From Apiospora phragmitis (Eukaryota > Ascomycota > Sordariomycetes > Amphisphaeriales > Apiosporaceae), in assembly GCA_038363925.1 (NCBI GenBank), contig JAQQWL010000015.1:1116001-1180000 (forward strand): 64,000 nucleotides of DNA. Direction: 5' to 3'. The stretch's first letter is position 1; each line of letters starts with the position of its first letter. The notes beneath the pieces are model-generated. The model had not been told where the DNA came from and did no database searches. It was given only the letters and a program-made list of their open reading frames with translations. Positions 14,401-26,500 of this stretch are shown piece after piece. Made by a program: the position numbers and the translations under genes.

Positions 14401-16957
14401 TCATCATCGGGCTTGATGCAAACGGTTCCGTCGTTGAAAATGGGCCTCGTGAAGATGTCACGAACCAGCAGGACTACTTGGCCAAGCTGGGCATTAGCCC
14501 GGCAAAGAACGACAGTACAGCTCAAGGAACACAGAATAAGTCCAAAGAGACTGAGCCTGAGCCAATAGCTGCCGTCCCCGACTCTTTACAGAGAACCGTG
14601 GATGAAGAGACTCGGCGTCTTGGGGACGGTTCTGTTTACAAGTTCTACTTCGGAACGTTTGGCTGGCCCAAGACATTTGTCTTCTTCGCCCTTCAGACAA
14701 TTCTTGTTTTCTGTCTGAAGTTTCCAGGTAGGTGCTGCCCACACCATCGTGCAGGCCATGTATACATGATGGTCTAGTGAGTAATACTGATGGTGGTACA
14801 CTACAGAGATCATTCTATCCTGGTGGGGCTCAGCAAACGACGCCGATCCCAACAAGTACAATGGAAAATACCTCGGCATATTCACAGCTCTCGAGATGAT
14901 GGCACTAGTTGCCTTGGTCCTCACATGCGCGTACGTAGTGATATCCGCTCAACAAAAATAGATGCAACCTTCGTTTATTTGCTAATACACTTTGTCAGCC
15001 ATGTGTTGCTGAGCCTGGCAGTCATATCCGGGGCCAAACTTCATTATACACTACTGAGAACCACTTTGAGGTATGCTTGCATCGTCACACAACAGCTCGG
15101 CAACCATTCCGCTAACGGGGGTTCTATTTCAGTGCCCCTATCACATTCTTTAGCGTGACAGATATTGGATCCATCACCAATAGGTAGGCGAACATCTGGA
15201 ACGGTCAAGAGCCGCGTAGGTGACTAACATCCTCTACCAGGTTCAGCCAAGACATCAACTTCATAGATGCCGAGCTCCCGTTCTCGCTGATTAACTTTGT
15301 GACAAGTAAGTTGTCGGAGAAAAAGGGGAAAAGTAATGTGTATCCGTCGTACCAAGGCTAATAATCCCCGACCCGGCAGATGGATTGACAAGTCTCGCCC
15401 AAGCTCTGATGATCATCCCAGCCTCGACGTGGCTGCTGATTGGCTATCCCATCCTGTTCGGGGTGCTGTGGGTTCTGCAGAAGTTCTACCTCAGGACTTC
15501 CCGCCAGCTTCGGTTTCTGGACCTGGATGCAAAAAGCCCAATCTAGTAAGTGCACCCGCACATCCGCGTGAGACATGCATGGCACCCAAGTAAGACAGTA
15601 CCCACTAACCGTGGCAAACCCCTTGCAGCGGCCAGTTCCTAGAGACGCTGGGTGGTCTGGCCACCATCCGGGCCTTCGGCTGGCAAGAAGACCTGATCAC
15701 CAGAGCCGACGAGCGTCTGGACGCATCCCAGAAGCCGTTCTACCTGTTGTACAGCATCCAGCGATGGCTGAACCTCGTGCTGGATCTCATCGTGGCCGTG
15801 GTGGCCGTTGTACTGGTGGCCATAGCGGTGTCGCTGCGGAACACTACGAGCGTGGGTTTCACGGGTGTGGCCCTGTTCAACATTATGACCCTTAGCGCCG
15901 CCCTCAAGTCCGCCATCAGCAGCTGGACTCTACTGGAGACCTCCATCGGTGCTGTGGCCCGTATTAAGCGATATGAGGAGTCAACGCCCAACGAGAACTC
16001 AGCGGACGAGACCCAACAGCCCCCCGACAACTGGCCTACGACCGGGGCAATCACGTTTGACAAAGTCACGGCGACGTACAAGGAGGATGCAGAGAAACCT
16101 GCGATCTCCGACCTGAGCCTTGTGGTCAACCATGGGGAGAAGATTGGAATATGTGGGCGCAGCGGAAGGTATGGCTAATCCCCGTCCCCTACTAGTTTCC
16201 CTCCCGTCCTCTCAAAAGCCTGTCAAAAAGAAAAAAAACCAGTTCTTAGTGCACACACCGAACTGATTACCCGAAACAGCGGGAAAAGCTCCACATTACT
16301 GGCGCTCTTCCACATGATCAACTACAAGGGGTCCATCACCATCGACGGGGTGGACGTGGCACGAATGTCACGCGAGACCCTGCGGGAGCGGCTGACGGCC
16401 ATTCCGCAGGACACCGTCTTCCTCGCCGGCGACGTGCGCTTGAACTGTGACCCGCACAACCGCTCGTCGGACGAGGACATTGTCGAGGCGCTGCGGGCCG
16501 CCCAGCTCTGGGACGCCATCGAGGCCAAGGGCGGGCTCGACGCTGAGCTTTCGGACTCAACGCTGTCCAAGGGGCAGCAGCAGCTCTTCAGTCTCGCCCG
16601 CGCTTTACTGGACCATTCTCAGATTGTGGCCATGGACGAGGCATCGAGCAGGTCAGTAAAAGAATCGTCATTTTGTCATTCATTCGTCCCTTGTTTTGTT
16701 CTGTTTACATAAGTACTGATATCTTCCGATTGGCTAGTCTCGATTCTGACTCCGAGGCACACATGATGTCTGTGATTCGCGAGAAGTTCAGGGATGTCAC
16801 GGTGATAGCGATTGCCCACCGACTGGACACGATTACGGACTTTGACAAGGTCATCGTGCTGGACAGCGGCCGGATCGTCGAGACTGGGGTTCCGCGGGAT
16901 TTGCTTAGGCAGCCGTCTTCAGTCTTTCGGGCATTGTACGAATCGTCGTCGCACTAA
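11460..16957 (+). CDS. ABCC-type (MRP-like) full ABC transporter
   Basis: ATP-driven membrane exporter of the multidrug-resistance-associated family. Seventeen exons join to 1482 aa: 11460-11699, 11755-12292, 12344-12576, 12618-12906, 12965-13048, 13099-13248, 13302-14092, 14154-14316, 14377-14727, 14807-14930, 14999-15070, 15133-15183, 15241-15305, 15380-15545, 15629-16168, 16280-16651, 16738-16957. Order: hydrophobic N-terminal TMD0-like segment, TMD1, NBD1 (Walker A GPIASGKST, signature LSGGQKQR, Walker B LVLFDDVFSGLD, H-loop VTHA), TMD2 (from about FPEIILSWW), NBD2 (Walker A GRSGSGKSS, signature LSKGQQQ, Walker B VAMDEASSSLD, H-loop AHR). NBD1 has Asp where NBD2 has the catalytic Glu, the usual asymmetry of ABCC proteins. 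Length matches fungal ABCC transporters. Divergent from the NRPS, so export of its peptide or self-protection is plausible, but substrate is not shown by sequence. Confidence 0.93.
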
Positions 16958-19276
16958 AGTATAATTAGCTTAAGGATTTCAGGAAAATGCTACGGTCGCA
17001 ACGGAAGATCAGAGTGACAGCCGTTCTCTGTGCGATGAGTGGGCTGCGGGGTATGGCGTCGCATCCTTGGCGGACAGGATGACGACCCCCTACGACTCCC
17101 GGGCACCCCCTTGTCGCATCCAAAAATACATGACAGCTGTGTCGCTACAGGTACCACATTAGATTGCATCCGGATCCTTCTCTCGGATTTATCTGGTTGA
17201 TGTGACGTGTTTCAATTTCCGTTGCGCCTGGTCCAGGTAACCTTACAGGCCGGATCTTTTTCTTGCATGCAGTACCGGCGCACGCCCAACGTTGGGTTTT
17301 GGGCCATCGCACTTGCAGCGTCTCACACGGAAAGTTAACAGATTGCGAGCAAGCGAGCCCGTCGCCGGCAGCGTGGCCCGTCCATTCAAGCATTGCGCAT
17401 CCCAGTCGCCTTATCCAAGTCTGCCTCGACGGTTGGGACTTCTAAGACATGGCGCAACGGGATAATGCATGACGTGACTAGGTTCATCCATGACCACCTC
17501 TTCGGTAGTTCATTATTTATGGCCCTAAGCTAGTGCGGACACCAGCCCAAGAGTCCGGGGGTGACGGGTTTGTCTCATCATTAAGCGTTTGGATCAATAA
17601 TAAGCCAGCAACGATTAATGTTTCGCCGGCGTATTTGGGTGTGTGTGTGTGTTTGTGTTGCCGAAGATGGAAAACGCTAAAACATCTGGCGCGAGCCTTA
17701 CTTTAACGTCATGCAATATAAAAGTGAACGGGGAGAAAGTAAACGACAATTGCTCCATGGTTTCCTCATGTCGTGACTGCCGCCTGTTACTATTCGATCG
17801 TGAAGAACAATTGTGCCGCTCCCGAGGAGTCATCTTTCCTATGCGTGATGACCGGGGCTCGATTTGTCTACGCGCGCGTGTGCGGGTTGTAGACAGAGAC
17901 AATCACGCCCCTGCTCCCAGCATTGCTGCCAAATCACCGTCGCATCCGGGCTGCACAACCACAAAACACCGTAACCAACGCAGCATCAATCGCCGAGGTT
18001 CAATGGGTCTGTGGGAAATGGAATGGTGCGATGCGATGCGAGGCGAGGCGAGGCGAGGCGATGACTCGACAACAACTCAAATGGCAAGGAGAAGAAACAT
18101 GCGTGCGTGGTTAGTCGGCTGACCCATGCCGATGCCCGATGCCCGATGCCATGCAGGCGTGCAACAACAGAAGTAAAAAACGAACGACGACAACGGGACT
18201 GCAACGTGGGGAATACGTTACAGACAGAACAGACAACCGACAACTGACCACTGACGTTTGGTTTTCAGACAAATCAAGTAAAATCCAGAACGCGACAGCC
18301 GGATGGGGGATTTCGCCTTCGCTCACAAATCCAGTCATCATCATCATCATCGTGCCTACAGCTGACTCTGCGTCCCCATCAGCTGGCAAGCGACATATGC
18401 ACGCTTCGTGTTGGCAATCGTCAAAATGCCCTTGGGCGCTCACCCTCCTCATGCGCCAAGGCGGCGAGGGCTGATGCTCTTTTAACATGTTTAGCCAGCG
18501 GCCCATGGCCCAAGCTGCCCAAGCTGCAGGCCTGGGGGGTGGCTCGACCAGCCAGAGGCCCTGCTTGCTTTAGCGGTGGGCAGGCCCCTGTTTTTCCTGA
18601 CCGTTCCGCCGGCCAATCATCCGAGGGCAATATAATACCCTGTCACTTTTCATCAGCAGTCTGTCGGAAACGTCCTCGTAAAGGAAAACTGCAGAACCAG
18701 AACCAGCCCAGAGGCCTGGAAGGTGGGAGGAAAATCAGGCCATCATCGAAGCCACAAGACACAGCTCTGTCTGTTGTGTATCCTCCCGAGGCAGAGGGGA
18801 GGCATCAAATCAGACAATGGTCCACTATGTCGCCCAGCTCCTATCATTGGCAAGAGCGAGCAGGCAGCTTGGGTGACAATGAATGATCGCTGATCACAGC
18901 TCATCGGAGATTACAGTGCGGTGTATTCTCCGCCCCCTCAACTTGCACACACCTCGAAGCGATCTACGCGAGCGGCCCAGTCCATATACCGGTAAGCAAG
19001 AAACTCGCTAACCTTGAGACCGGCTGAGTGGAAGAAAGAAGAGCGGGATGAGGGGGTTTGATTAGAAGGACTCAATTGTCGTTGTGCTCACTGCTGTATG
19101 TAATAACTAACTATCGAAGCGCCAGCGTCCCGGCACTGGCTGCTTGAATATCCGGCTGAGAACGCACCACTGAGAAAGACAGACCAACGCCACGTTGCCA
19201 AACCATTTATGCGCCCTTTTCCCTTCCGAACCTCGCGTATCTATTTCGAGGTATTGCTCGGCTCGGCCCAAACAAA
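16958..19276. other. Intergenic region without recognisable gene
   Basis: About 2.3 kb between the transporter stop and the 3' end of the CENP-B-like gene. Short open frames (up to about 160 codons) are present on both strands but have no family motifs and no convincing exon structure. It holds a (GT)n run near 17639-17653, a GATGC/GGCGA pentamer tract and a (TCA)n run near 18336-18353. It should contain the terminators of both flanking genes. Nothing else is seen. Confidence 0.5.
18027..18062. repeat. Pentanucleotide tandem repeat (GATGC/GGCGA)
   Basis: A short tract of GCGAT units passing into about five GCGAG units. It is a simple-sequence repeat with no sign of function and a likely polymorphic locus. 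Confidence 0.7.
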
Positions 19277-19966
19277 TTACCAATGATATACGCCGTTCTC
19301 ATAGGGTGTGCTGTTCATCAAGTCGATGTAGCCTCCGCCGATGCTGCTGCTGCTGCTGCTGCTGCTGCTACTGCTGATGCTGACGTCGCTGTGTTCCTCG
19401 CTGCAGCTCGTGCTGCTGCTGCTGCTGCTGCTGTTGCCCGGGCTCATGCCGCAGTTCCGTGCCATTTCTTCCAGCATCTTCTGCTTCCGATGCGCGTACC
19501 GTGACTTGAAGCGGCACTGCCAGCCCTCGCTCCACTTGGGCATGGGCATGCCCCTGTGGCACTCGAGCGTGTTCCACAGCTCGGCGCCCCTTTCCCGCAG
19601 CATGGCGCCCGAGACGGAGCCCTCGCCCGCGATGCTCTCGTACATGAAGACCCATTTGATGAGCTCCTCCTCCAGCGTCTCCCACTTCGGGGGCCGCTGC
19701 CGCTTGCGCGTGCCCGTCTGGCAGTAGGCCGGGTCGCTCGAGGCGTTGTCCAGGGGGTCGTACTTGTAGCTCAGGATCTCGCTTACGGTGCTCGAGTTGA
19801 GGTAGTACCCGTAGGCCTCCTGCCACCAGAGCGAGGCGTCGTTGTGCGTCTTGGGCCCGTCCTTGGTCGCGGGGTCGAAGAACCACTTGCGCAGGGCCCG
19901 GCGCTGCGTGTTCGTGATGGCCTTGCGGCTCTTCATCTTTCCGTGGCTCGGCTTGGGGAGGGACAT
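19277..19966 (-). CDS. CENP-B/Abp1-type DNA-binding protein without transposase domain
   Basis: Single-exon frame of 229 aa. Residues about 13-65 (starting near RKAITNTQRRALRKWF and ending near STVSEILSYKYDPLD) resemble the first helix-turn-helix of CENP-B/Abp1 proteins. Residues about 90-160 (KWETLEEELIKWVFMYES ... WSEGWQCRFKSRYAHRK) resemble the second, CENP-B/Tc5-type helix-turn-helix. Family members bind DNA, some at centromeres, and derive from pogo-like transposases. The DDE catalytic domain is absent; the protein ends in a Ser-rich tail made by two trinucleotide runs. It has normal GC content and no RIP, unlike the pogo copies at 35-41 kb. It is probably a domesticated nuclear protein. 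Role unknown. A second Met ten residues in is an alternative start. Confidence 0.75.
   Translation of the reverse strand: MSLPKPSHGKMKSRKAITNTQRRALRKWFFDPATKDGPKTHNDASLWWQEAYGYYLNSSTVSEILSYKYDPLDNASSDPAYCQTGTRKRQRPPKWETLEEELIKWVFMYESIAGEGSVSGAMLRERGAELWNTLECHRGMPMPKWSEGWQCRFKSRYAHRKQKMLEEMARNCGMSPGNSSSSSSSTSCSEEHSDVSISSSSSSSSSSSIGGGYIDLMNSTPYENGVYHW
19341..19436. repeat. CTG/CAG trinucleotide runs coding poly-Ser
   Basis: Two GCT/CTG runs, about 19342-19378 and 19410-19434, inside the 3' part of the CENP-B-like gene. On the coding strand they are AGC repeats and give two serine tracts separated by an acidic segment. Length is likely to vary between strains. Confidence 0.85.
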
Positions 19967-20961
19967 GGCATAGGGTGTTTGTTATATGTGGCAAGGTCAC
20001 AGCTCTCTAATATCCCGTAGCTTCGTTCTAGTCGCGTAGCTGCGTAGTCAACTCGAGATATAGCTAATAAGATATGTGTGCAATACTGGTAAGCAAAAGC
20101 AAGATCCCATACACCAACATCGAGAATTGGGCTTAGCGTTTGGACCATCTATCTCCTTCTTGCCGTAGCACCCACGAAGGAAAGGTGCCTTTAAATGGTG
20201 TTGACTCGATCCGGTCTTCAACAACCTGGTCACACGATAAAACGGCATGGCATCTATATTGCTCGACGGCATTGGCGGGACCAGAAGGTCACTCGCGACC
20301 CCATTCGACAGATGGCTGGCATGATGCTACCGGTTAGTGCCCTTGTGGTAGTGCATCTGTCGCCTGCTACCTCGAAACTCAAAACCCTTGTCGCTGTCTC
20401 TGGTAGCATAAACTGTCATGGTCCAGGGCTCAGATATGGTGCAGATCCCTGCCCAATGCATCAATGGAAATGCTGCGATGGACCGGCGGCTTGACCCGAA
20501 CTCCACAAAAGGGCCCATGCTTGATTTTCTCCTAACTGTCGCGTGTGTGTGTATGTATGTGTAGGTTATTATGTGTTCGAGACTGTAGTAGGCCTACATG
20601 TTCAGCTGCCCAAATAAAGCGACCTCGTGCGCGTGCCCTCTTCTCCTAGCGGACGACCTCTCAGCCTCACAACGCCCATCGTGCTATCTTGACAGAAACA
20701 TTGTCTCTTTCGAGATCGTGGCTCTTTCTCGACTCAGCTGATGACGTCAGGACTGAAATTCTCAGCGTGAGGGACGGGGTTTGGCAACCCTCAGCAGCAA
20801 CACGGCACTCGGGTAATTCCTTCGCTCGCCACGCTTGAACTCTTTTCCCCCTTCGGCTGTGGCATCCATCTAGCTCAGCCCTTTTGCCAATGCGGGGCAT
20901 TTTTTTAATTGACCTGCAGATGACGGACCCAAACAAGTTGCTGAAATTGGTTGTAGGGTTT

Positions 20962-20981
20962 TCTCTCTCTCTCTCTCTCTC
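20962..20981. repeat. (TC)n microsatellite
   Basis: Ten TC units in the gene-poor stretch. Simple repeat, no function inferred. Confidence 0.85.
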
Positions 20982-21221
20982 CTCAGGTTTTCTTTCGCAA
21001 ACACAACCCTCAGTCGTCGCATGCCTCTGTCCCCTTTTGGGGTCGGGTCTCGCCAACAGGGATGTCGTACAGGCCAAGCAGCAGAAATGGGGTAGCAACT
21101 GGCACGGTTGACACCACGTAGAAACCCCTAAAGAGAAGAATCGGATGAACTTCTTGTAACACAACCAAGACACTGTCAATATGCGCCATGTAAGTGGATC
21201 GTCCGTGGCATCCGCTCAACG

Positions 21222-21254
21222 GCACACGCACACACACGCACACAATACACACAG
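21222..21254. repeat. (CA)n-rich tract
   Basis: Interrupted CA repeats (CACACGCACACACAC-type). Simple repeat in noncoding DNA. Confidence 0.7.
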
Positions 21255-23540
21255 CGTCGTGATATCTTGCACGACAGTGGCTTGTTTTCTGTTTCCTGTC
21301 TTCTGAGACACCACTACAACATCCGTTCAAGGCCGAGATTGGAATTAGCAACGGCTGCCTGCATCGGGCCAACAGGATCTCAGCCCTTCACTGCTCGCTG
21401 TCTCCCTCTTAACGGTCACCGGTAAGCGCTATTGCATTATTGAGTAAGGGTCTTGCGTTAACCGTGCTTCGGCCACTGCGACTGGACAATTCGATTTTTC
21501 TTTTGGTTAATATGCAGCCGTTGTGGACGCCACGATGTGACGGCGGGATGTAGGTATGTCTGAGTGTGTGTGTGCTCGACAAGTGTCAGGCAGGGACTAC
21601 CTTGGGACAGCCATGATGCCATGCGAATCAAAGGACAATACAGAATATAGTCTACTTACCAAACAGGTAAACGGACTGGGGAGGGTCGGTGGTCGGGATC
21701 TACAACTAGATCCTGCCAGGGGCTGAATCGATTCATCCGGGGGGTTCAGCCAACCTAATGGCTGTACTTGCCCAAAAGAGACAAATCCCCGAGTGAACCT
21801 CTCTCTTTCCAGCACGCCGCCCAACGTGTCAAAGTCTGGTTTCTCTTTGCTTTTCCCGCCTTCTTCAACGGATAGCGACTTGCATCCCGTCTGCGCATAA
21901 GAGACAGTTTCTGTCTGTGTAAAACGCCTCTGGTCAGGATGCTGCTTCTCCTGACAGGCAGGGCGTAACGTTATGTGTCATGGCTGCTTGTCCTACATTA
22001 GCCCGGTCGCAGAAGGGGGTACAGGGGGGACAGGGGGGTGGAAAAAGCAAGCAAGTATGACCAAACTTTAACGCTCTCTGTTGCCTGCACTTACATACCA
22101 ATAAGCAATCAGCCGCCACGTTGCAGTGCTCCGCATTCTTACGACCCTGTGGCGCTATGCTGGTCAAAAAGCAAAAGCACTATCCGTCGAGAGCCCAATG
22201 GGAATTCGAGGAAAGTCGAGTCGCTCTCGGACATAACACCACCCGTTCGTTAAACTGGCTCTAATGGTTCTCGGTGAGGCGAGCAAATAAGCATCTCTGG
22301 ATGAAGCCGCGTATATGTCGATCGTTATACCGTGCACTGGGGAGACTAATAATAGAAAGAAGAGATATAGTGTCCACTCAGCCCGTTTTCTGCGAAGAGA
22401 AAGACGTTTAATATCGAAAGTCTGCTCGCACACAACCTATGAGGGGGTGGGGAGATCCGGATGGAGCACACTTTTTTCCCTGCGGCGGGCCCCCTTCTCC
22501 GGTTTTTCCCTTGGTTAGTTCGAGTTGCCGCGCGATGCAGCGATATGTAAGGAACTTGCTGCATGCCGGACCATGGCGCTCCCGTGGACTGTGGACTTCA
22601 CGGCTTCTTCCCGGAGGCGAGGATCTCCAGCGAAAGTCGCAAACTATGGCCTATACTGCTGACTCTCCATTGTCTCGGGGCACAAGACAAGCATAGGCAA
22701 TACAGTCATAAATCGCGTCAACAGGTGAGCGAGACATATCATCCCTGTTTCCTCCTCCCTTCGTGCAAATGTTGGCGAAACATTCCACCCGGCCAGCGGG
22801 AATGGCACGATGATGGTGAAGAGAACACGACAAATCAAATAGATGGGAGGCAACAGCGGCTGACCCCGTCCACTGCTAGCCATCTGATGCAGATGCCGTG
22901 ATCATCGTGACCACCTATTTGATCTTCAGATCCTGGAAATCCGAGTCAGCCCTGGCCTGTATGACGGGGCACCTGAGACCAGAGTAGACTTCGCTATGCG
23001 GCCGCCACTCGGAAGACGGACGGACGAATGACATAGACGCACCATGCCATGCGGAGGAACCCCAGTCTCGCATCGCTTTGTATTTCCTCGGCTATCCTGC
23101 TTGCAGCGGCTGCGTGCGCTCTTGGTCTGCTGATCCGGGTGAGCCACCCGGCCGGTGGAACGGAGGCAATATCTTGCATGCGTACATGGCCCTACGCCGC
23201 CCAGGCTCCCATGCAAGTGAAAGAACTGCGCATCAGCTGGGACTAGGACCGCCCCCCGACACTCACTTCTTGGCCTAGACCCATCCGGGGGGTTGTCTGG
23301 GTCCCGTCTGCATGCACGTCTGTTTGCCCCGTCTCGCGCTCCTCTCTTTTTGTGATGGCCGCCGCCAGTAGTCTGATGTATATGACGACGATCTTTCCTT
23401 GATCGACGTCACTGGAGTCATCCTTTCCCCATTCTTGACTCTTTTTTGTTTCTCCCTCCTGCAGGTAAGATCCTGACAAGAAATTGCAATAGCTATTGCC
23501 AATGCCTCATGCAGCAAAAATGAGGGGCCAAGAGAGGGAC

Positions 23541-23567
23541 AGAGAGAGAGAGAGAGAGAGAGAGAGA
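23541..23567. repeat. (AG)n microsatellite
   Basis: About thirteen AG units in the gene-poor stretch. It is responsible for the SLSLSL run in the minus-strand chance frame that crosses it, which argues against that frame being a gene. Confidence 0.85.
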
Positions 23568-26500
23568 CGATAGTGGGCCTAGCCAACAACTCAATTCGAA
23601 CGGCTCCACGAATCGGGGAGATCGAAGGCGAGATCCGGCTTTCAGCTACATCGAGTGTCGATCCCGAGACGGGCGCTGCCCACGATGCGATAACTGCCGC
23701 CCACTGATCGCCGTCGTCATCCACATAGCAGCAGCAGCCTAGGGTGATCATCTTGAGACCTTGCACGAGGTGGGTGGTCGGCGACCTAAGCCTGGATGCC
23801 TCTGCGCGTAGCCCTTTCCTTTGCACACTGGATGTGTCGATGTACTCGAGAAACAAAGCGATGTACTCGATACAGACCTCTCAGCAACAGGTACTCCACG
23901 ACCATCTTCTCCACATACCTCGTATTCCCCGAGGGCCACTAAGAGGTGTGACCACAAGAACGAGACATCGCCACCGGTCGAGAACAACGGAAGTGGGATT
24001 TCTGTTTTGGAAGTGATTTGCTTTGCCCATCAGCAGAGCTTGAGACAACTTTGAGGTTGCCCAGAGCCGACATGTGATGATGATCGAACCCTCACCCGCG
24101 CCGTGGGCCAGGTCATCCTTTTCCCAGGCCCGCCCTCCTCAGGGTTCCGCGATGCCTACATCGCAGCAGGGCTCAGAGTCGAGTGGTTCGACGTATCAAC
24201 CACGAAGGAGGACTAGCCAGGAGGAAGTAAGACGGTACCTCCATGTCATCGGTTGCGTAGGAACTTAGAAGCGAGTGATAGAAGCGAGTGACATGTTTTG
24301 ACTGTGCCCGACAGACCCCCTTCTGAGAGATAGCCATGTTCAATTAGTATTCTGGTTCCCGCCACCCTATTCCAAGAACTCCCTCAAGTTCCTAGATTCC
24401 AATTGAGGCCTCCCATCTATGATGACGATGATGCTGCTCCTGCTGCTGCTGCTTTGGCTCTTGGGTGTTGCCTGATGGTTTCTTCTGGCGTAGGATTGTT
24501 GGCCTTTCTTCAGCCAAATGGGTGTAAGCCTATGTAGACGCGTGAACAGTTCAGTGGTCAAGGGGCATAATCCCACATAGGGGGCCAATGTCGTATGCCA
24601 CCGTTGTAGAATTCGAATGATAGTCAAAGCTTCCACGACAAATGAAGAGAAGTCAGGTCTTTTTGTCCAGCCCATGATGCCGCGCGCGAGGTCCGAACTG
24701 TTTATAGGTACTAGAGCGCAAGCCTCCCGGTCGTTTCTGCGTGAAGCCCCTATTCCTGTTGGTACAACATATATGGATGTGCATCTTTGGCGACCTTGAA
24801 TGCTTTCCGTACTTCTCCATCACATCCTGAATGGTTCCGTGCCGTACCAGGAATGCAAAGACCCTATGAAACATTAGTTTCCCTTGAGCGTGAGTGAGGC
24901 CAGGCTCCGCTGACGGCTGAATACGGCTGTGACATGTTCGAAGCTCAGAGCCCGAAACGTGTGTAGCGTGACCGCCGGTGTCTTCCTTTCGCATCGATCT
25001 CTTACTTCGTGCCTCTTGTCCCCTCGTATATCCTTCGAACCTCGGCGATGTAGAAATAAGCATCTGGTGGGACCCCATAGGAGCCGACATGAGCTCCGCC
25101 AATCACTTTCTGAAATTGAACCCTGGTGCCCGTGTATATCCCGAATAGCCCTTGGCTTCTTTAACATCTAGGAGATTGCTCTGTCCTTGCTCGATCTGGT
25201 TGGTTGTCAGTACACCCCTCGATGCAGCAACAATAGTGCCACGGCCGCTGGAGGTGAATAGGGTATCCAAAGGTCCAATCCTCTTGTATTTGACCGGCTC
25301 TTCATAGGGTAGAACCCCTTTTCATGAACAGACGCATGGTTTGTTCAGAGTGTTGGTGATCCGGTACTTCAGCGCGCTGGCTGCGCCGTTACCCTCGACC
25401 ATGAAAGCTGGTTATGGGAGGCATTCGCCGGCGCGTGGAACAACGCAATACTATGCCATGTATAGCATGATAGGACAGTGACGATATTTGGTGTGATGTC
25501 GATATTAACCACAATGATGCGCAGTTTCGTTCCCTTCCAGTTTCCGCCACAAGTCAGCCAAGGAGCAACAATATACCCACAATGAACAGGATCTCCTCCT
25601 ATAAGCTTTTTGTGATCAACAGCAAGCCACGACAGAAAAGGAATTGTCATGGCAACCCTTGTGATGAGAAAGAGGATTGAGCGCACCATCCATGTGCCAG
25701 TATGCTCCTTTTACCCCTGAGTACGACCCGAATACGCTTATCGTCGGTTGCGCTCGGACTTATACCGGTTGATCATATAGACCGGGGGTTGTTATTGCAA
25801 AACTTGATTCGAGCTGGACGTCCGCCATTAAAAAGGTTGAAGCAAAGCTGATGAAGCGTGTTTTATCGACCGGGAGTGTATATTCTTCGCTGTTGGGACC
25901 GGTGTGGACGGCGCGGGGGTGGTGTGGTAGTATTTTGGATGTAACAACGCGGCTGGCTATATAGGTCGACGGTGGGAAAAAGTGGAAGCCAGGGATGGCC
26001 GCGCCAGGGCAGTGGGTCGGTAGTATAGCTTCATGCGCGGCTATATGCGCCGTCGATTGAGTTCGCGTCTCCATATTTTCTTTACTTTTCTCTCCCGCCT
26101 TTTCGGTTGCCCGTGTCTCGGGTCCCAACAAGGAAATGTTGAGCCAATGTTTTTCTGTGGTGAAATATCGCGCTGCGAAGCAGCTGATTCAAAGGCAGGC
26201 AAACGTAATATTATATGAAGAAAGCAGGCGCCGGCACGCACTATATTGCCGTACCCCACTTGGTCACACGTGCTATGCGACTGTTCGGCGAACGAAGGCT
26301 GTGTGACCTGACCGGGGAATTCTTCTCGATGTAGGCGACAGCACGCTCATCTGTAGTCGTCCCAAACTCTAAGTTGGTCATATGTGATGGAACAAGTCTC
26401 GTGTGGGTACGTTCCCGTGTGAGTGGTCGTACTACCGTGCGGCCGACAGCTCGAAGGAATATTTGCTGCTATGCAGTCATTCTCGGCCTGCACCAAGCCT

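Noticed and set aside
19368..20000. 210-codon frame overlapping the CENP-B-like gene
   Set aside because: A shadow of the real gene in another minus-strand frame; its Gln/Arg repeats come from the same trinucleotide runs.
23275..23856. 193-codon minus-strand open frame
   Set aside because: It owes its length to an AG microsatellite read as SLSLSLSL and has no domain.
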